A stretch of 64,000 bases of DNA from JBPCQA01 sp050998615 (GCA_050998615.1 JBPCQA010000033.1:62001-126000); one strand, 5' to 3'. Shown: positions 1-9,633, counted from the stretch's first letter. Made by a program: numbers and translations. The notes: generated by a model not told the origin, from the letters alone.

Positions 1-39
1 CTGCGTGCCAAGCGCCGGTCGGGCGAGATCCTCTACTAA
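1..39 (+). CDS. C-terminal end of a gene entering from the left
   Basis: The first 13 codons read LRAKRRSGEILY followed by TAA. The frame is open to the window edge and a hairpin terminator follows at once, so this is probably the end of a real plus-strand gene. Twelve residues are too few to name it. Confidence 0.5.
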   Translation: MRAKRRSGEILY

Positions 40-43
40 AGAA

Positions 44-73
44 GCCCGGGCACGCCCACGTACGTGCCAGGGC
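44..73. terminator. hairpin terminator between convergent genes
   Basis: An 11-bp stem with one mismatch (GCCCGGGCACG at 44-54, CGTGCCAGGGC at 63-73) encloses an 8-base loop and is followed by CCTTT. It lies between the plus-strand stop at 39 and the minus-strand stop at 96, so it could serve both directions. Confidence 0.65.
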
Positions 74-95
74 CCTTTGCGCCTATGACGCTCCG

Positions 96-881
96 CTACT
101 TCACTTCGTGACGGAGCAGTCGAAGTACGCCGAGCACGAGTGGCACGACGATCCAGATGCTCCCGGCCACGAGCAGATGCACCCAGCTGCTTCCGGTCAT
201 GTCGTGGCTCTGGAGGGGCGTTTGCGCCGTGCCCAGGTCGATCCACGGTGCCGCGCCGGACAGCGCCGACACCACGTTGAAGAGGACCGACCACACGATT
301 GGCACCACGAAGAACGCCACGATCGCCACCGCCGTGTTCATGAACAACATGCCGAACGCAACACCTTGGACGATGCCCATCAGCTGAAGCGTGAAGACAT
401 CCCGCACGCCGCCGGCGCCGAAGCTCCAACCACCCGCGCCGCTGTGCAGTGCCATGCCGAGCACGTTGCCAAGAGCCGCGACCGCCAGAGCCAGCACGGC
501 GGCGGCCACGCCGAGAACTATCGCGGCGACGAACTTTGCCACCACGACGCGCATCCGGTTTGGTTCCAAGGTGAACGTGACGAGCTCGGTGCGTTGGGTG
601 AACTCGGTGGTGACCGCCAAGATCCCGAGCACCGGCAACAAGATGCCCTGAGGAGTGGCGGTGACATCGACGAAGTTTCCGTACGTCAGATCAGCCGGAT
701 GTGCGGCGAACAAGAAGATGACTACCGCCGCGGCGGTGACCAACCCGATGATGATGAGTAGCCAGCGGCCGGCTCGGGTGTCGATGAGCTTGCGCAGCTC
801 CACCTCGATGAGCCGGGTCATCGACACCCGACGCGTAGAACCTAAGTCGATGGTGGTCGGCGCGGTCATGGTCGTGCTCAT
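96..881 (-). CDS. ABC-2 type transporter permease
   Basis: Membrane subunit of an ABC exporter, 261 aa. About six hydrophobic segments are visible: near residues 40-60, then around ILLPVLGIL, VVVAKFVAAIVLG, GIVQGVAFGMLF, VVPIVWSVLFNVV and the C-terminal IWIVVPLVLG. Its ATG at 881 overlaps the stop of the ATPase gene (ATGA), so the two are translationally coupled. The divergent histidine kinase/response regulator pair next door suggests a drug- or envelope-stress-responsive exporter. The substrate cannot be told from sequence. Confidence 0.85.
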   Translation of the reverse strand: MSTTMTAPTTIDLGSTRRVSMTRLIEVELRKLIDTRAGRWLLIIIGLVTAAAVVIFLFAAHPADLTYGNFVDVTATPQGILLPVLGILAVTTEFTQRTELVTFTLEPNRMRVVVAKFVAAIVLGVAAAVLALAVAALGNVLGMALHSGAGGWSFGAGGVRDVFTLQLMGIVQGVAFGMLFMNTAVAIVAFFVVPIVWSVLFNVVSALSGAAPWIDLGTAQTPLQSHDMTGSSWVHLLVAGSIWIVVPLVLGVLRLLRHEVK

Positions 882-1777
882 GCGGGAACCTCTTCTCGTG
901 CGTCATCTGCGGTCAGTTTCAAGAACATCTGCTCGAGCCCGGCGCCGTCGGCGGAGCGAAGTTCGGTCAGTACGACGCCCGCTGCGGCGGCCGCCCGGCC
1001 CACCTGCTCGCTTGTGGCCTCCACGAGGAAGGCGTCGTCGGGTGATTCGGTGAACGACAACTCGGCGCGCTTGAGCGAGGTCGCCAACGGCTCGGCGTCG
1101 AGGCCCCGAACCAGGGTCCCGGACGCCTGTAGCAGCTCGGCCTTGCTTCCCTGGGCGACGATCTTGCCGCGCCCGATCACTACGAGCTGGTCGGCGATGA
1201 CTTCGACCTCATGGAGCAAGTGTGACGACAGCAGCACGGTGCCGCCGCGCTCGGCGAAACCGCGCAGCAGGCCGCGCATCCAGTGGATTCCGGCGGGATC
1301 CAGGCCGTTCGCGGGCTCGTCGAGCACCAAGACTTGCGGATCGCCGAGCAGTGCGTGGGCGATCCCGAGACGCTGCCGCATGCCGAGCGAGTAGTTGCCG
1401 ATGCGGCGGCTGGCCTCGCTCTTCGACAAGCCGACCAGCTCGAGCATCTCGTCGACCCGGTCGTCGCCCAGCCCCATCACGATCGCGCCCAACTTGAGAA
1501 CCTCGCGTCCGGTGCGGCCGTCGTGTTGCGCGGAGGCGTCCAGCAACACACCGACGTGTCGGCCGGGGTTGGGCAACTGTGAATACCGCCGACCCAAGAT
1601 TGTGGAGCGGCCGCCGGACGGCGGGGTCAAGCCGCACATCATGCGCATCGTGGTGGACTTGCCTGCCCCGTTCGGACCGAGGAAACCGGTGACGGATCCC
1701 GGATGGACCGTGAAAGAGACGCGGTCAACTGCGGTGAATGCGCCGTAGCGCTTGGAAAGTTCTTCGACAACGATCAT
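878..1777 (-). CDS. ABC transporter ATP-binding protein (ABC-2 exporter)
   Basis: ATPase partner of the permease at 96-881, 299 aa. Walker A GPNGAGKS lies near residue 35, the signature is SLGMRQR in place of LSGGQ, and Walker B is LVLDEPANGLDP. The ATG at 1777 is chosen because family alignment begins at MIVVEELSKRYG; an in-frame start at 1813 would add twelve atypical residues. The C-terminal ~90 residues follow the usual accessory domain of DrrA/CcmA-like ATPases. Confidence 0.88.
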   Translation of the reverse strand: MIVVEELSKRYGAFTAVDRVSFTVHPGSVTGFLGPNGAGKSTTMRMMCGLTPPSGGRSTILGRRYSQLPNPGRHVGVLLDASAQHDGRTGREVLKLGAIVMGLGDDRVDEMLELVGLSKSEASRRIGNYSLGMRQRLGIAHALLGDPQVLVLDEPANGLDPAGIHWMRGLLRGFAERGGTVLLSSHLLHEVEVIADQLVVIGRGKIVAQGSKAELLQASGTLVRGLDAEPLATSLKRAELSFTESPDDAFLVEATSEQVGRAAAAAGVVLTELRSADGAGLEQMFLKLTADDAREEVPA

Positions 1778-1908
1778 GACGCAAAGCCTGGCAGCCGCAA
1801 TGAGCTCACACATCCGGCGATGGTCGAGAACCGCCTAGACCAAAGTTGGTACTTTGGGCAGACGTTCGTCGCTGGTACCGCCGGTTTCCCCTGGTTAGCC
1901 TGACCAGT

Positions 1909-3078
1909 GTGGAAACTTCTCCGCCGGATCTGACTCCGCCTCCGTTGACCCGGTGGCAGTGGATATGGCGCAACCTGGTGACCATCGCCATCGGTGCGAT
2001 TGCATTCCTCGGCCAAGCGGAAAGCCGGTGGCGGCACGACCAGAAGATGTTCTGGATCGACATCGGGCTCGGGCTGCTGTCGCTGGTCGCCTACCAGTTC
2101 AGGCGTCGCCAACCATTCGCGGTCGCGTTCTTCACCAACGCCGTGGGCGCGATGTCGGGGAGCGCGGCGGGGCCAGGTGTGATGTCGCTCATCTCACTGT
2201 CCACCCGCCGGCAGTGGCGAGAGATGCTCCCGCTGGCTGCCGTCAGCATCGCCGTCAGGGCCGTGTACTTCCAGATCAGCCCGGTCAAACAGGACCCGTG
2301 GTACGTCAACTTGGGGTTCAGCGTCGTCGGCACTGTCGTCTGCATCGCGATCGGCATGTACGTCGGCGCACGTCGCGAGCTGCTCGCCACCTTGGAAGAC
2401 CGGGCCGATCGCGCCGAGCGGGAGCAGGCGATGCGGGTCAGGGAGGCGCGGACGAACGAGCGCGCCAGCATCGCCCGCGAAATGCACGACGTGCTCGCGC
2501 ACCGGATCTCGTTGGTGGCTATGCACGCGGGGGCGTTGGCGTATCGCACGGACCTTTCCGCCGGCGAGACGAAGCAGACGGCCGAGATCATCCAGTCCAA
2601 TGCGCACCGTGCACTTGGTGACCTCCGGGAGATCCTCGGCCTGCTGCGCCGCGGGGACCACGTCGACGCGGTGGAACGGCCACAACCAACACTGAGCGAC
2701 ATCGTCGAGCTGATAGAGGAGGAACGCAACGCCGGAGGCCATGTCCGCCTGTTCAGCACGGTCGATCCACTGACCAGCGTCCCCGACACCATCGGCCGCA
2801 GCGCCTATCGGATGGTCCAGGAGAGCCTCACCAACGCCCGTAAGCATGCGCCAGACACCACCGTCGAGGTCTATCTTTCCGGCGATCCGGGTGAGGCTCT
2901 CAAGATCGAAGTGCGCAACCCGCTGCGAACAGGCTCGGTGCAACCGTCGACACCAGGCGCCGGGCTGGGTTTGATAGGGCTAGCCGAGCGAGCCGCCCTG
3001 AGCGGTGGGCGCCTCGAGCATGAGTTGACTACTCGGGGCGACTTCGTATTGCGCGCCTGGCTGCCGTGGCCGTCGTGA
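1909..3078 (+). CDS. two-component sensor histidine kinase (NarL/DesK type)
   Basis: Membrane sensor kinase of about 389 aa. The N-terminal half has four to five hydrophobic segments and no sizeable extracytoplasmic domain, as in intramembrane-sensing DesK-like kinases. The HisKA_3 phospho-acceptor motif is REMHDVLAH. The ATPase domain shows the N-box (MVQESLTNARKHAP) and a glycine box (GAGLGLIGLAERA). GTG at 1909 (VETSPPD) is preferred; an in-frame start at 1846 would add 21 unlikely residues. The gene is divergent from the exporter pair and overlaps the regulator gene by four bases. Confidence 0.88.
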   Translation: METSPPDLTPPPLTRWQWIWRNLVTIAIGAIAFLGQAESRWRHDQKMFWIDIGLGLLSLVAYQFRRRQPFAVAFFTNAVGAMSGSAAGPGVMSLISLSTRRQWREMLPLAAVSIAVRAVYFQISPVKQDPWYVNLGFSVVGTVVCIAIGMYVGARRELLATLEDRADRAEREQAMRVREARTNERASIAREMHDVLAHRISLVAMHAGALAYRTDLSAGETKQTAEIIQSNAHRALGDLREILGLLRRGDHVDAVERPQPTLSDIVELIEEERNAGGHVRLFSTVDPLTSVPDTIGRSAYRMVQESLTNARKHAPDTTVEVYLSGDPGEALKIEVRNPLRTGSVQPSTPGAGLGLIGLAERAALSGGRLEHELTTRGDFVLRAWLPWPS

Positions 3079-3776
3079 GCCGACCCCAACCCCAGGCGCA
3101 GACTCAGCCTCGACGCCATGTCCGCGTGCTGGTTGTGGACGACGACCCACTCGTCCGGGCCGCGTTGACCATGATCCTCAAGGGCGCCCCGGATTTGGAG
3201 ATTGTCGGCGAAGCCGGTGACGGACTCGAGGCCATCGAGGTGTGCCAGGCGCTGCGTCCCGACGTCGTACTGATGGACATCCGAATGCCTCGGCTGGATG
3301 GTTTGGAGGCTACCCGTCGGCTGGTGGCGGCCGAGGCGCCACCCAAGGTCATCGTGTTGACCACATTCGACGCCGACGAGTACGTCGCCCGGGCGCTGGT
3401 CGGCGGCGCCAGCGGATTCCTGCTCAAGGACACGCCGCCCGCCACGATCGTGGACGCCGTGCACAAGGTCGCCGACGGTGACCCGATGCTGTCGCCAAGC
3501 GTCACCGCCCAACTGATCGACCGGCTCAGAAGCAGCGAGTCCGAGCCGTCAGACCAGCGGTCTGGCAACGCGCGCGAGCTGGTCGAGCGGCTCAGCGAGC
3601 GGGAGCGGGAGGTGGCGCAGTGCGTCGGCAAGGGACAGTCCAACGCCGATATCGCCGCCGAGCTCTACATGAGTGTGGCAACGGTCAAGGCACACGTGTC
3701 CCGGGTGCTCACGAAGCTCGAGGCCACGAACCGGGTGCAGATCGCGATCCGCATGCACGACGCCGACCTCACCTAG
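3075..3776 (+). CDS. LuxR-family two-component response regulator
   Basis: Cognate regulator, 233 aa. The receiver domain has the acidic pair VVDDD, the phospho-acceptor Asp in VLMDIRMP and the conserved Lys in FLLKDTPP. The C-terminal LuxR helix-turn-helix runs from LSEREREVAQ through NADIAAELYMSVATVKAHVSR. GTG at 3075 overlaps the kinase stop (GTGA); GTG at 3066 is an alternative. It probably controls the divergent ABC exporter at 96-1777, which is an inference from position. Confidence 0.9.
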   Translation: MSRPQPQAQTQPRRHVRVLVVDDDPLVRAALTMILKGAPDLEIVGEAGDGLEAIEVCQALRPDVVLMDIRMPRLDGLEATRRLVAAEAPPKVIVLTTFDADEYVARALVGGASGFLLKDTPPATIVDAVHKVADGDPMLSPSVTAQLIDRLRSSESEPSDQRSGNARELVERLSEREREVAQCVGKGQSNADIAAELYMSVATVKAHVSRVLTKLEATNRVQIAIRMHDADLT

Positions 3777-3963
3777 CTCACAGCTGTACTTCTCTCATCA
3801 GCTCAAGCTCGGAGACCACACGGGCTGATCGGGTTGGCCGGAATGGGAGCGCTTGTCTCGTGCTCTCACTCCGAGACACCTTCAGCAGGTCCGCTCGACG
3901 TGGGGACCGGCGTCACCAGTCACACGCTTTTGCCAAACCCGGACAGCACACCAGTTGGGGTGA

Positions 3964-4185
3964 CGTGTACCTCACCAATCACACCACCCGAACCATGGTG
4001 GTGCAAGCCATCACGGGCACATCTCCTATGCCGGCTTGATACGCCGCATGGCGCGCGTCTACCCCGGCAAGAAGGGTTACGAGGTGTCCAACGTGACCGG
4101 CTATCCACCAGCCCCGGCCAAGGTCAACGACTACGGTGGCGTTTGCACCTGGCCGCACAACACCAACAAGAACTGTGTTGCCTAG
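3964..4185 (+). pseudogene. remnant of a secreted-type protein gene
   Basis: The 420-base stretch 3777-4196 has no intact gene. Within it a plus-strand frame open from 3964 to the TAG at 4183-4185 shows strong G/C third-position bias in its last 55 codons, ending in GGVCTWPHNTNKNCVA with two cysteines that could pair. The only internal ATG, at 4048, would give 45 aa. An adjacent frame upstream also looks coding (DVYLTNHTTRTMVVQA) and stops at about 4039, which suggests a frameshifted remnant. The family was not recognised. In M. tuberculosis the 6-phosphogluconolactonase gene follows opcA at this spot; nothing like it is seen. Confidence 0.35.
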
Positions 4186-4196
4186 ATGGCCCCAAC

Positions 4197-5189
4197 CTAT
4201 GGGTGCTTGGCCTTCTGGGCCGCCGCCTTGCGGGCAGGCGTCCGCTTGGCGGGCTTGTTGGCGGCCGGCGTCTTCGTCGCCACATCGGCGAGTTTGACCA
4301 GTGCACGCACCGTCTCGGCGTAGACGTCGTCCGGGTCGAGCCGCCGCAGCTCCTCGGCGAGCAGCTCGGCGAGGCCGCGACGCTTCAGCGCCACCGGCCG
4401 GTTCGGGGCATTGGGAATCGTGAACCGCGCCAAGCGCCCGTCGGGGCGGCAGATCTCGATGTTGCCGCCACCGGTGAACATCCGCACCGAGGTGATGCCC
4501 GGGCCCTTGGAGACTATCCGTTCGAACGGCACCTTCAGCCGGTCGGTCAGCCACGCCACCAACAGGTCCGCGCTCGGGTTGACCTTCTCGGCCTCGACGC
4601 AGCCTCCCTTGATGGACGCGGGATATTGGTCCAGTGCTGCGGCCAGCAGCGCGCGCCAGGGTGTGAGGCGGGTCCAAGACAGGTCGGTGTTGCCGGGTTC
4701 GTAGTTCTGCGCCTGGAACAGCATCGCGCTCGATTTGCTGCGCTCGAGCGCGGCCATGTCGGTGATCCGACGCTGTGCGAGGGCGCCGAGTGGATCGACG
4801 GCAGGGTCTTCCGGCGCTCTTTTGGGCCACCACGCGACCACCGGCGAGTCGGGCAGCAGCAGCGGCAGCACCACGCTTTCCGCGTGCTTCGAGAGCTCAC
4901 CGGAGATCCGAAGCAGCACGGACTCGCCGGAGCCTCCATCACCGATCCTGATCTCCGCGTCGAGATTTCCGGGTCCACGTGCAGAGCGGCGGATGACTCC
5001 GAGAATCCGGGCCGGATGCTCGCGAGACACAGACTTGGCGACCCTTACCGCGTCGTAATGATCTGCCTCGTCGGTCACCACAACGAGCGTCAAAACCATG
5101 CCCATCGCCGGCGAGCCAGCCATCCGCCGTTCCCGCAACAACGCGGCAGCGATTTCGCTGGCGTTGGTCGCGGTGAGTTCGGTTGCCAT
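4197..5189 (-). CDS. opcA: glucose-6-phosphate dehydrogenase assembly protein OpcA
   Basis: OpcA activates and assembles glucose-6-phosphate dehydrogenase in actinobacteria and cyanobacteria. The product is 330 aa, near the usual 300-330. Recognisable stretches include LTLVVVTDEADHYDAV and LPLLLPDSPVVAWWP, and the C-terminus is lysine-rich. ATG at 5189 has a good ribosome site (TAAGGAG); in-frame codons up to 5333 run into zwf and are not used. It is the last gene of the pentose phosphate operon, eight bases after zwf. Confidence 0.93.
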   Translation of the reverse strand: MATELTATNASEIAAALLRERRMAGSPAMGMVLTLVVVTDEADHYDAVRVAKSVSREHPARILGVIRRSARGPGNLDAEIRIGDGGSGESVLLRISGELSKHAESVVLPLLLPDSPVVAWWPKRAPEDPAVDPLGALAQRRITDMAALERSKSSAMLFQAQNYEPGNTDLSWTRLTPWRALLAAALDQYPASIKGGCVEAEKVNPSADLLVAWLTDRLKVPFERIVSKGPGITSVRMFTGGGNIEICRPDGRLARFTIPNAPNRPVALKRRGLAELLAEELRRLDPDDVYAETVRALVKLADVATKTPAANKPAKRTPARKAAAQKAKHP

Positions 5190-5197
5190 TGCTCTCC

Positions 5198-6742
5198 TTA
5201 GGGGCGGCGCCAGACGCGCCCGTCGCGCGCCAACATGTCCACCGACGATTGCGGCCCCCACGTTCCCGACGCGTAGGGGTCCGGCTTCCCAGTGTCGGCC
5301 CAGTAGTCGAGTATCGGGTCGAGGATCTGCCACGACAACTCGACCTCCTCGAGCTGGGGGAAAAGCGGGGGGTCACCGAGGAGTACGTCGAGGATCAGCC
5401 GCTCGTACGCCTCCGGGCTCGACTCGACGAACGCTCCGCCGTACGCGAAGTCCATGTTGACGTCGCGGATCTCCATCGCCGTTCCGGGCACCTTCGAGCC
5501 GAACCGGACCGTGACACCCTCGTCGGGTTGAATCCTGATGACCAGCGCATTGTGACCGAGCTCCTCGGTGGCGGTGGCGGTGAACGGCAGGTGCGGCGCC
5601 CGTTTGAAGACAACAGCCACCTCGGTGACGCGCCGGCCCAGGCGTTTGCCGGTGCGGAGGTAAAACGGAACACCGGCCCAGCGACGAGTGTCAATCTCGA
5701 GCTTGATAGCGGCGAACGTGTCCGTATGCGACGTCTTCGGGATGTCCTCCTCCTCGAGATAGCCGACGACCTTCTCACCACCCGCCCAGCCAGCGGTGTA
5801 CTGCCCGCGCGAGGAGTGCAGGTCGAGCCGAGAAGGATGCTTGACGGCACGCAAGACCTTCTGCTTTTCCATGCGCAGGCTGGCGGCGTCGAACGAGCCC
5901 GGCTCCTCCATCGCAACCAGTGCCATCAACTGCATGAGGTGGTTCTGGATCACGTCGCGGGCAGCGCCGATACCGTCGTAATAGCCAGCCCGGCTGCCGA
6001 TGCCGATGTCCTCTGCCATGGTGATCTGCACGTGGTCGACGTAGTTGGAGTTCCACACCGGCTCGAAGAGCTGGTTGGCAAAGCGCAGCGCCAAGATGTT
6101 CTGGACGGTCTCCTTGCCGAGATAGTGGTCGATCCGGAAGACGGCCTCCGGTGGGAACACTTCCGAGATGACCGCATTGAGCTCCTCGGCGCTGGCCAGG
6201 TCATGCCCGAACGGCTTCTCCACCACCACCCGCCGCCAAGCTCCTGGCGCGGAATCGGCAAGACCGTGCTTCTTGAGTTGTCCCACCACGTCGGCGAAGA
6301 AGCGTGGTGGGATCGACAGATAGAACGCGTGGTTGCCGGCCGTCCCACGCTCACGGTCGAGCTCCTCGGTCGTCTCGCGGAGCTGGTTGAAGGCGACATC
6401 GTCGGCAAAGTCGCCCGGGACGAATCGGAACCCCTTGGCAAGCTGGTTCCAGACTTCCTCACGGAACTCAGTGCGGGCGTGACTCCTGATCGAATCGTGC
6501 ACGATCTTCTCGAAATCCTGGTCGGCCCAGTCGCGTCGGGCGAATCCGACGAGCGCGAACCCGGGCGGAAGCAGACCTCGGTTTGCGAGATCGTAAATGG
6601 CCGGCATGATCTTCTTGCACGCCAGGTCGCCGGTGACCCCGAAGATCACGAGCCCGCACGGGCCGGCGATCCGCGGCAGCCGACGATCTTGCGGGTCGCG
6701 CAGCGGATTGATCAGCGTGTCGAGGCCCTCGGTCATTGTCAT
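5198..6742 (-). CDS. zwf: glucose-6-phosphate 1-dehydrogenase
   Basis: Oxidises glucose 6-phosphate to 6-phosphogluconolactone and makes NADPH, the entry step of the pentose phosphate pathway. The product is 514 aa, typical of the family. The Rossmann motif IFGVTGDLACKK is near residue 33 and the substrate-binding signature RIDHYLGKE near 200. It sits between pgi and opcA in one minus-strand operon, so the enzyme and its activator are made together. Confidence 0.96.
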   Translation of the reverse strand: MTMTEGLDTLINPLRDPQDRRLPRIAGPCGLVIFGVTGDLACKKIMPAIYDLANRGLLPPGFALVGFARRDWADQDFEKIVHDSIRSHARTEFREEVWNQLAKGFRFVPGDFADDVAFNQLRETTEELDRERGTAGNHAFYLSIPPRFFADVVGQLKKHGLADSAPGAWRRVVVEKPFGHDLASAEELNAVISEVFPPEAVFRIDHYLGKETVQNILALRFANQLFEPVWNSNYVDHVQITMAEDIGIGSRAGYYDGIGAARDVIQNHLMQLMALVAMEEPGSFDAASLRMEKQKVLRAVKHPSRLDLHSSRGQYTAGWAGGEKVVGYLEEEDIPKTSHTDTFAAIKLEIDTRRWAGVPFYLRTGKRLGRRVTEVAVVFKRAPHLPFTATATEELGHNALVIRIQPDEGVTVRFGSKVPGTAMEIRDVNMDFAYGGAFVESSPEAYERLILDVLLGDPPLFPQLEEVELSWQILDPILDYWADTGKPDPYASGTWGPQSSVDMLARDGRVWRRP

Positions 6743-6755
6743 CGCAGCACCAGCC

Positions 6756-8357
6756 TCATCTCAAGAGCCCTAGAACGGCCGGCACCCCAGTAGCGGGCTC
6801 GGTCAGATGCAGGCGGAGCACAGGCCTGTCATGCTCGGCGAGCACGCGAGCGTCACCGGCGGATTGGGCGGCGATCAGGGTGCCGAAAGTGAACGGGCGG
6901 CCGGGGATGGGGACGTCTTGCGACTCCTGCGACGTGATTTGGATGAAGACGCCCTCGGGTGGTCCGCCCTTGTGATACTGGCCGGTCGAGTGCAGGAAGC
7001 GGGGACCCCACCCGAACGTCACCGGTCGCCCGGTACGCCGGGACAGGGCCGCGCGCACTCGGCGCAGGGCCGCGTTGCGGCTCGCGTCGACGTACGCCAT
7101 CACCGCGACATAACCGGTGTCGCCCAGCCGGCCGAGCAGCGCCTCGACCGCACCGGCGAGTGAGTCGACGCCGTCCAGCAGGTCGGGTGAGGCCCGGACC
7201 TCAATGCCGTTCTCCGTGATGCCCGCCGGCTCATGCTCGGGGGCCTCGTCCAAAAGGCCACGTGCCGCCTTCTTCGCGCTTTCAACATCGGGCTGGTCGA
7301 ACGGGTTAATGCCGATCAGCCGGCCGGCTACCGCGATCGCCGTCTCCCAGGTGAGCAGCTGGGCACCCAAAGTGCCGCTCACACGCACGGTCGGCTTCCC
7401 ACCGGTCTCGACTCTGGTTTCGGCTTCCCCGGCGTCCGCCGTCAACAGTGCCACCACCACGTCGGAGGCCGGTCGGCCGATCTCGGGCGCGTCGATGCCC
7501 TCGAGCGCGACCGGCAACACCCCGGTGCCCTGCTTGCCGGTTGACTCCGCAATCAGCTGCTCGGCCCAATCGGCGAAGCCGACGAGCCTGGACCCGGCGT
7601 CGGCGATGACGATCTTGTCGCGCCGGTCGTTGGCGGCGATCGCCGCCCCGAGAAGCAGGGCCGGGTTGTCGGCAGAGTCGGCGCAGACGTCGGCCATCAC
7701 CTCTTCGGCCTCGTCGAGCAGCTCGGCGATGTCGACTCCGGCCAAACCAGTCGGCACCAACCCGAACGCGGTCAAGGCGCTGTAACGGCCGCCGACATGG
7801 GGGTCCGCGAGAAAGACGTGCCGGTATCCTTCGTCCCTGCCCAACTTCTCCAGCTCCGACCCGGGATCTGTTACCACTACGATGCGTGACGGCGCGTCGA
7901 TGCCGGCCGCATCGAAGGCGGCGACCAAGGCGCGACGCTGGCTGTCGGTTTCCAAGGTGGTTCCCGATTTACTGGACACAACCACCACAGTGTGTGACAG
8001 ATCTTTGGCCAGCGCGTCGGCGATCACCTGCGGGTTGGTGGAGTCGAGAATGTCCAGCGGTACGTCGTAGGTGCGGCTGATCAGCTCTGGCGCCAACGAC
8101 GACCCGCCCATCCCGCACAGCACCACCTGATCGATCCCCTCGGACCACAGTTGTGCGCGCAGCGCGTCGACCTCGGCCAACAGCGCTCGAGACGACACTG
8201 GCAGCCCCACCCACGACAACCGGATCGCGGCTTCGGACTCCGCGTCGACGCCCCACAACGTCGGGTCTTGGGCTGCGATCTTGCTGGCTACCTGGTCGGC
8301 AACCAGGGTGGCCAGCACGTCGTCGTACCGCTGCGATGTGGTGACGGTCAACGGCAT
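6756..8357 (-). CDS. pgi: glucose-6-phosphate isomerase
   Basis: Interconverts glucose 6-phosphate and fructose 6-phosphate, linking glycolysis and the pentose phosphate pathway. The product is 533 aa and somewhat divergent, as in other actinobacterial tal-pgi-zwf clusters. Signatures seen are VVLCGMGGSSLAPELI, SSKSGTTLET, GGRYSALTAFGL and QYHKGGP. ATG at 8357 is preferred because codons further upstream, to 8687, overlap tal and lose family character. A GTG six bases upstream is also possible. Confidence 0.9.
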   Translation of the reverse strand: MPLTVTTSQRYDDVLATLVADQVASKIAAQDPTLWGVDAESEAAIRLSWVGLPVSSRALLAEVDALRAQLWSEGIDQVVLCGMGGSSLAPELISRTYDVPLDILDSTNPQVIADALAKDLSHTVVVVSSKSGTTLETDSQRRALVAAFDAAGIDAPSRIVVVTDPGSELEKLGRDEGYRHVFLADPHVGGRYSALTAFGLVPTGLAGVDIAELLDEAEEVMADVCADSADNPALLLGAAIAANDRRDKIVIADAGSRLVGFADWAEQLIAESTGKQGTGVLPVALEGIDAPEIGRPASDVVVALLTADAGEAETRVETGGKPTVRVSGTLGAQLLTWETAIAVAGRLIGINPFDQPDVESAKKAARGLLDEAPEHEPAGITENGIEVRASPDLLDGVDSLAGAVEALLGRLGDTGYVAVMAYVDASRNAALRRVRAALSRRTGRPVTFGWGPRFLHSTGQYHKGGPPEGVFIQITSQESQDVPIPGRPFTFGTLIAAQSAGDARVLAEHDRPVLRLHLTEPATGVPAVLGLLR

Positions 8358-8454
8358 TTTCACTGGATCGTCCTCACTGACCCGCCTATCGTGGGGCAGT
8401 CTCTCGCTGTGATGGGAGCGCCTGCCATGGAGCCGTGTATCGATGGGCCTGCTG

Positions 8455-9582
8455 TCATTCGGCGGAACCCTCGACTCCGGGATCTCCCTTGAGGGCAGCG
8501 TCGACCGTGTCGAGGAGCTGCTGCCAGGACTTGTCGAACTTCTCGACACCTTCGTCTTCCACCGTCTGCACCACGTCGTCGTACGAAACCCCAAGTTTCT
8601 CGAGCTCATCGAGCACGCCCTGGGCGTCGTCGTAGTTGCCGGTGATCGAGTCGTCGGCGATCTCAGCGTGATCCGCGGTCGCCTCAATGGTGGGCTGCGG
8701 CATGGTGTTGACCGTATCGGGGGCTACCAACTCCGTGACGTACATGGTGTCAGGGAGCTCGGGATCCTTGACCGAGGTAGACGCCCACAACGGGCGCTGC
8801 TTGTGTGCACCAGCGGACGAGAGCGCACGCCAACGATCGGAGCTGAAGACCTCGTCGAAGGCGCGGTAGGCCAGCCGGGCGTTGGCCACCGCCACCTTGC
8901 TGCGCAGCGCCTTTGCCTCCACCGAGCCGATCTTGTCGAGCCGCTTGTCGGCCTCGGTGTCGATGCGGCTGACGAAGAACGACGCGACCGATCGGATCGC
9001 CGACAAATCGGTACCCGCGTCCCTGGCCTTCTCCAGCCCGCTGAGGAACGCGTCCATCACCTCGCGGTAGCGGTCAAGGCTGAAGATCAACGTTACGTTG
9101 ACACTGATGCCCTCGGCCGTGGCGGCAGTGATCGAGGGCAGCCCCTCCTTGGTGGCCGGAATCTTGATCATCACATTCGGGCGGTCCACTGCCCACCACA
9201 ACGCCCGCGCCTCCGCGGTGGTCGCGTCGGTGTTGTGTGCCAGTCGTGGATCGACCTCGATGCTGACGCGGCCGTCCTTGCCATCGGTCTTGTCGTAGAC
9301 CGGGCGCATCACGTCGCATGCCCAGCGCACGTCGAACGTAGTGATCGACCGGACGGCTTCCTCCAGCCCGATGCCACGGTCCTTGAGATCGGTGACCTGG
9401 TCGGCGTAGTCGTCAGCGTCGGACACTGCCTTGGCAAAGATCGTGGGGTTGGATGTGACACCGACGACGCAGCTGTTGTTGATCAGGTCGGTCAGCTCGC
9501 CGGTCTTGAGCCGGTCACGCGAGATGTCGTCCAGCCAAATCGACACACCGGCGTCAGAAAGGGCTTGCAATCGGTTGGTCAT
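8455..9582 (-). CDS. tal: transaldolase
   Basis: Transfers a dihydroxyacetone unit between sugar phosphates in the non-oxidative pentose phosphate pathway. At 375 aa it belongs to the long actinobacterial class. The Schiff-base lysine lies in MIKIPATKEGLPSI, and GVTSNPTIFAKAV near residue 40 is the other signature. A ribosome site (GAAGGAG) precedes the ATG. About 97 bases separate its stop from pgi, longer than other gaps here, so an internal promoter for pgi is possible. Confidence 0.95.
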   Translation of the reverse strand: MTNRLQALSDAGVSIWLDDISRDRLKTGELTDLINNSCVVGVTSNPTIFAKAVSDADDYADQVTDLKDRGIGLEEAVRSITTFDVRWACDVMRPVYDKTDGKDGRVSIEVDPRLAHNTDATTAEARALWWAVDRPNVMIKIPATKEGLPSITAATAEGISVNVTLIFSLDRYREVMDAFLSGLEKARDAGTDLSAIRSVASFFVSRIDTEADKRLDKIGSVEAKALRSKVAVANARLAYRAFDEVFSSDRWRALSSAGAHKQRPLWASTSVKDPELPDTMYVTELVAPDTVNTMPQPTIEATADHAEIADDSITGNYDDAQGVLDELEKLGVSYDDVVQTVEDEGVEKFDKSWQQLLDTVDAALKGDPGVEGSAE

Positions 9583-9633
9583 GGCACGGACTCCTTCGAA
9601 ACACTAGGTTCAGCCATACTGCCTGGGTGTTGA

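Noticed and set aside
5183..6793. A 536-codon plus-strand open frame antisense to zwf
   Set aside because: zwf has all family motifs in the same interval; the antisense product has no recognisable domain.
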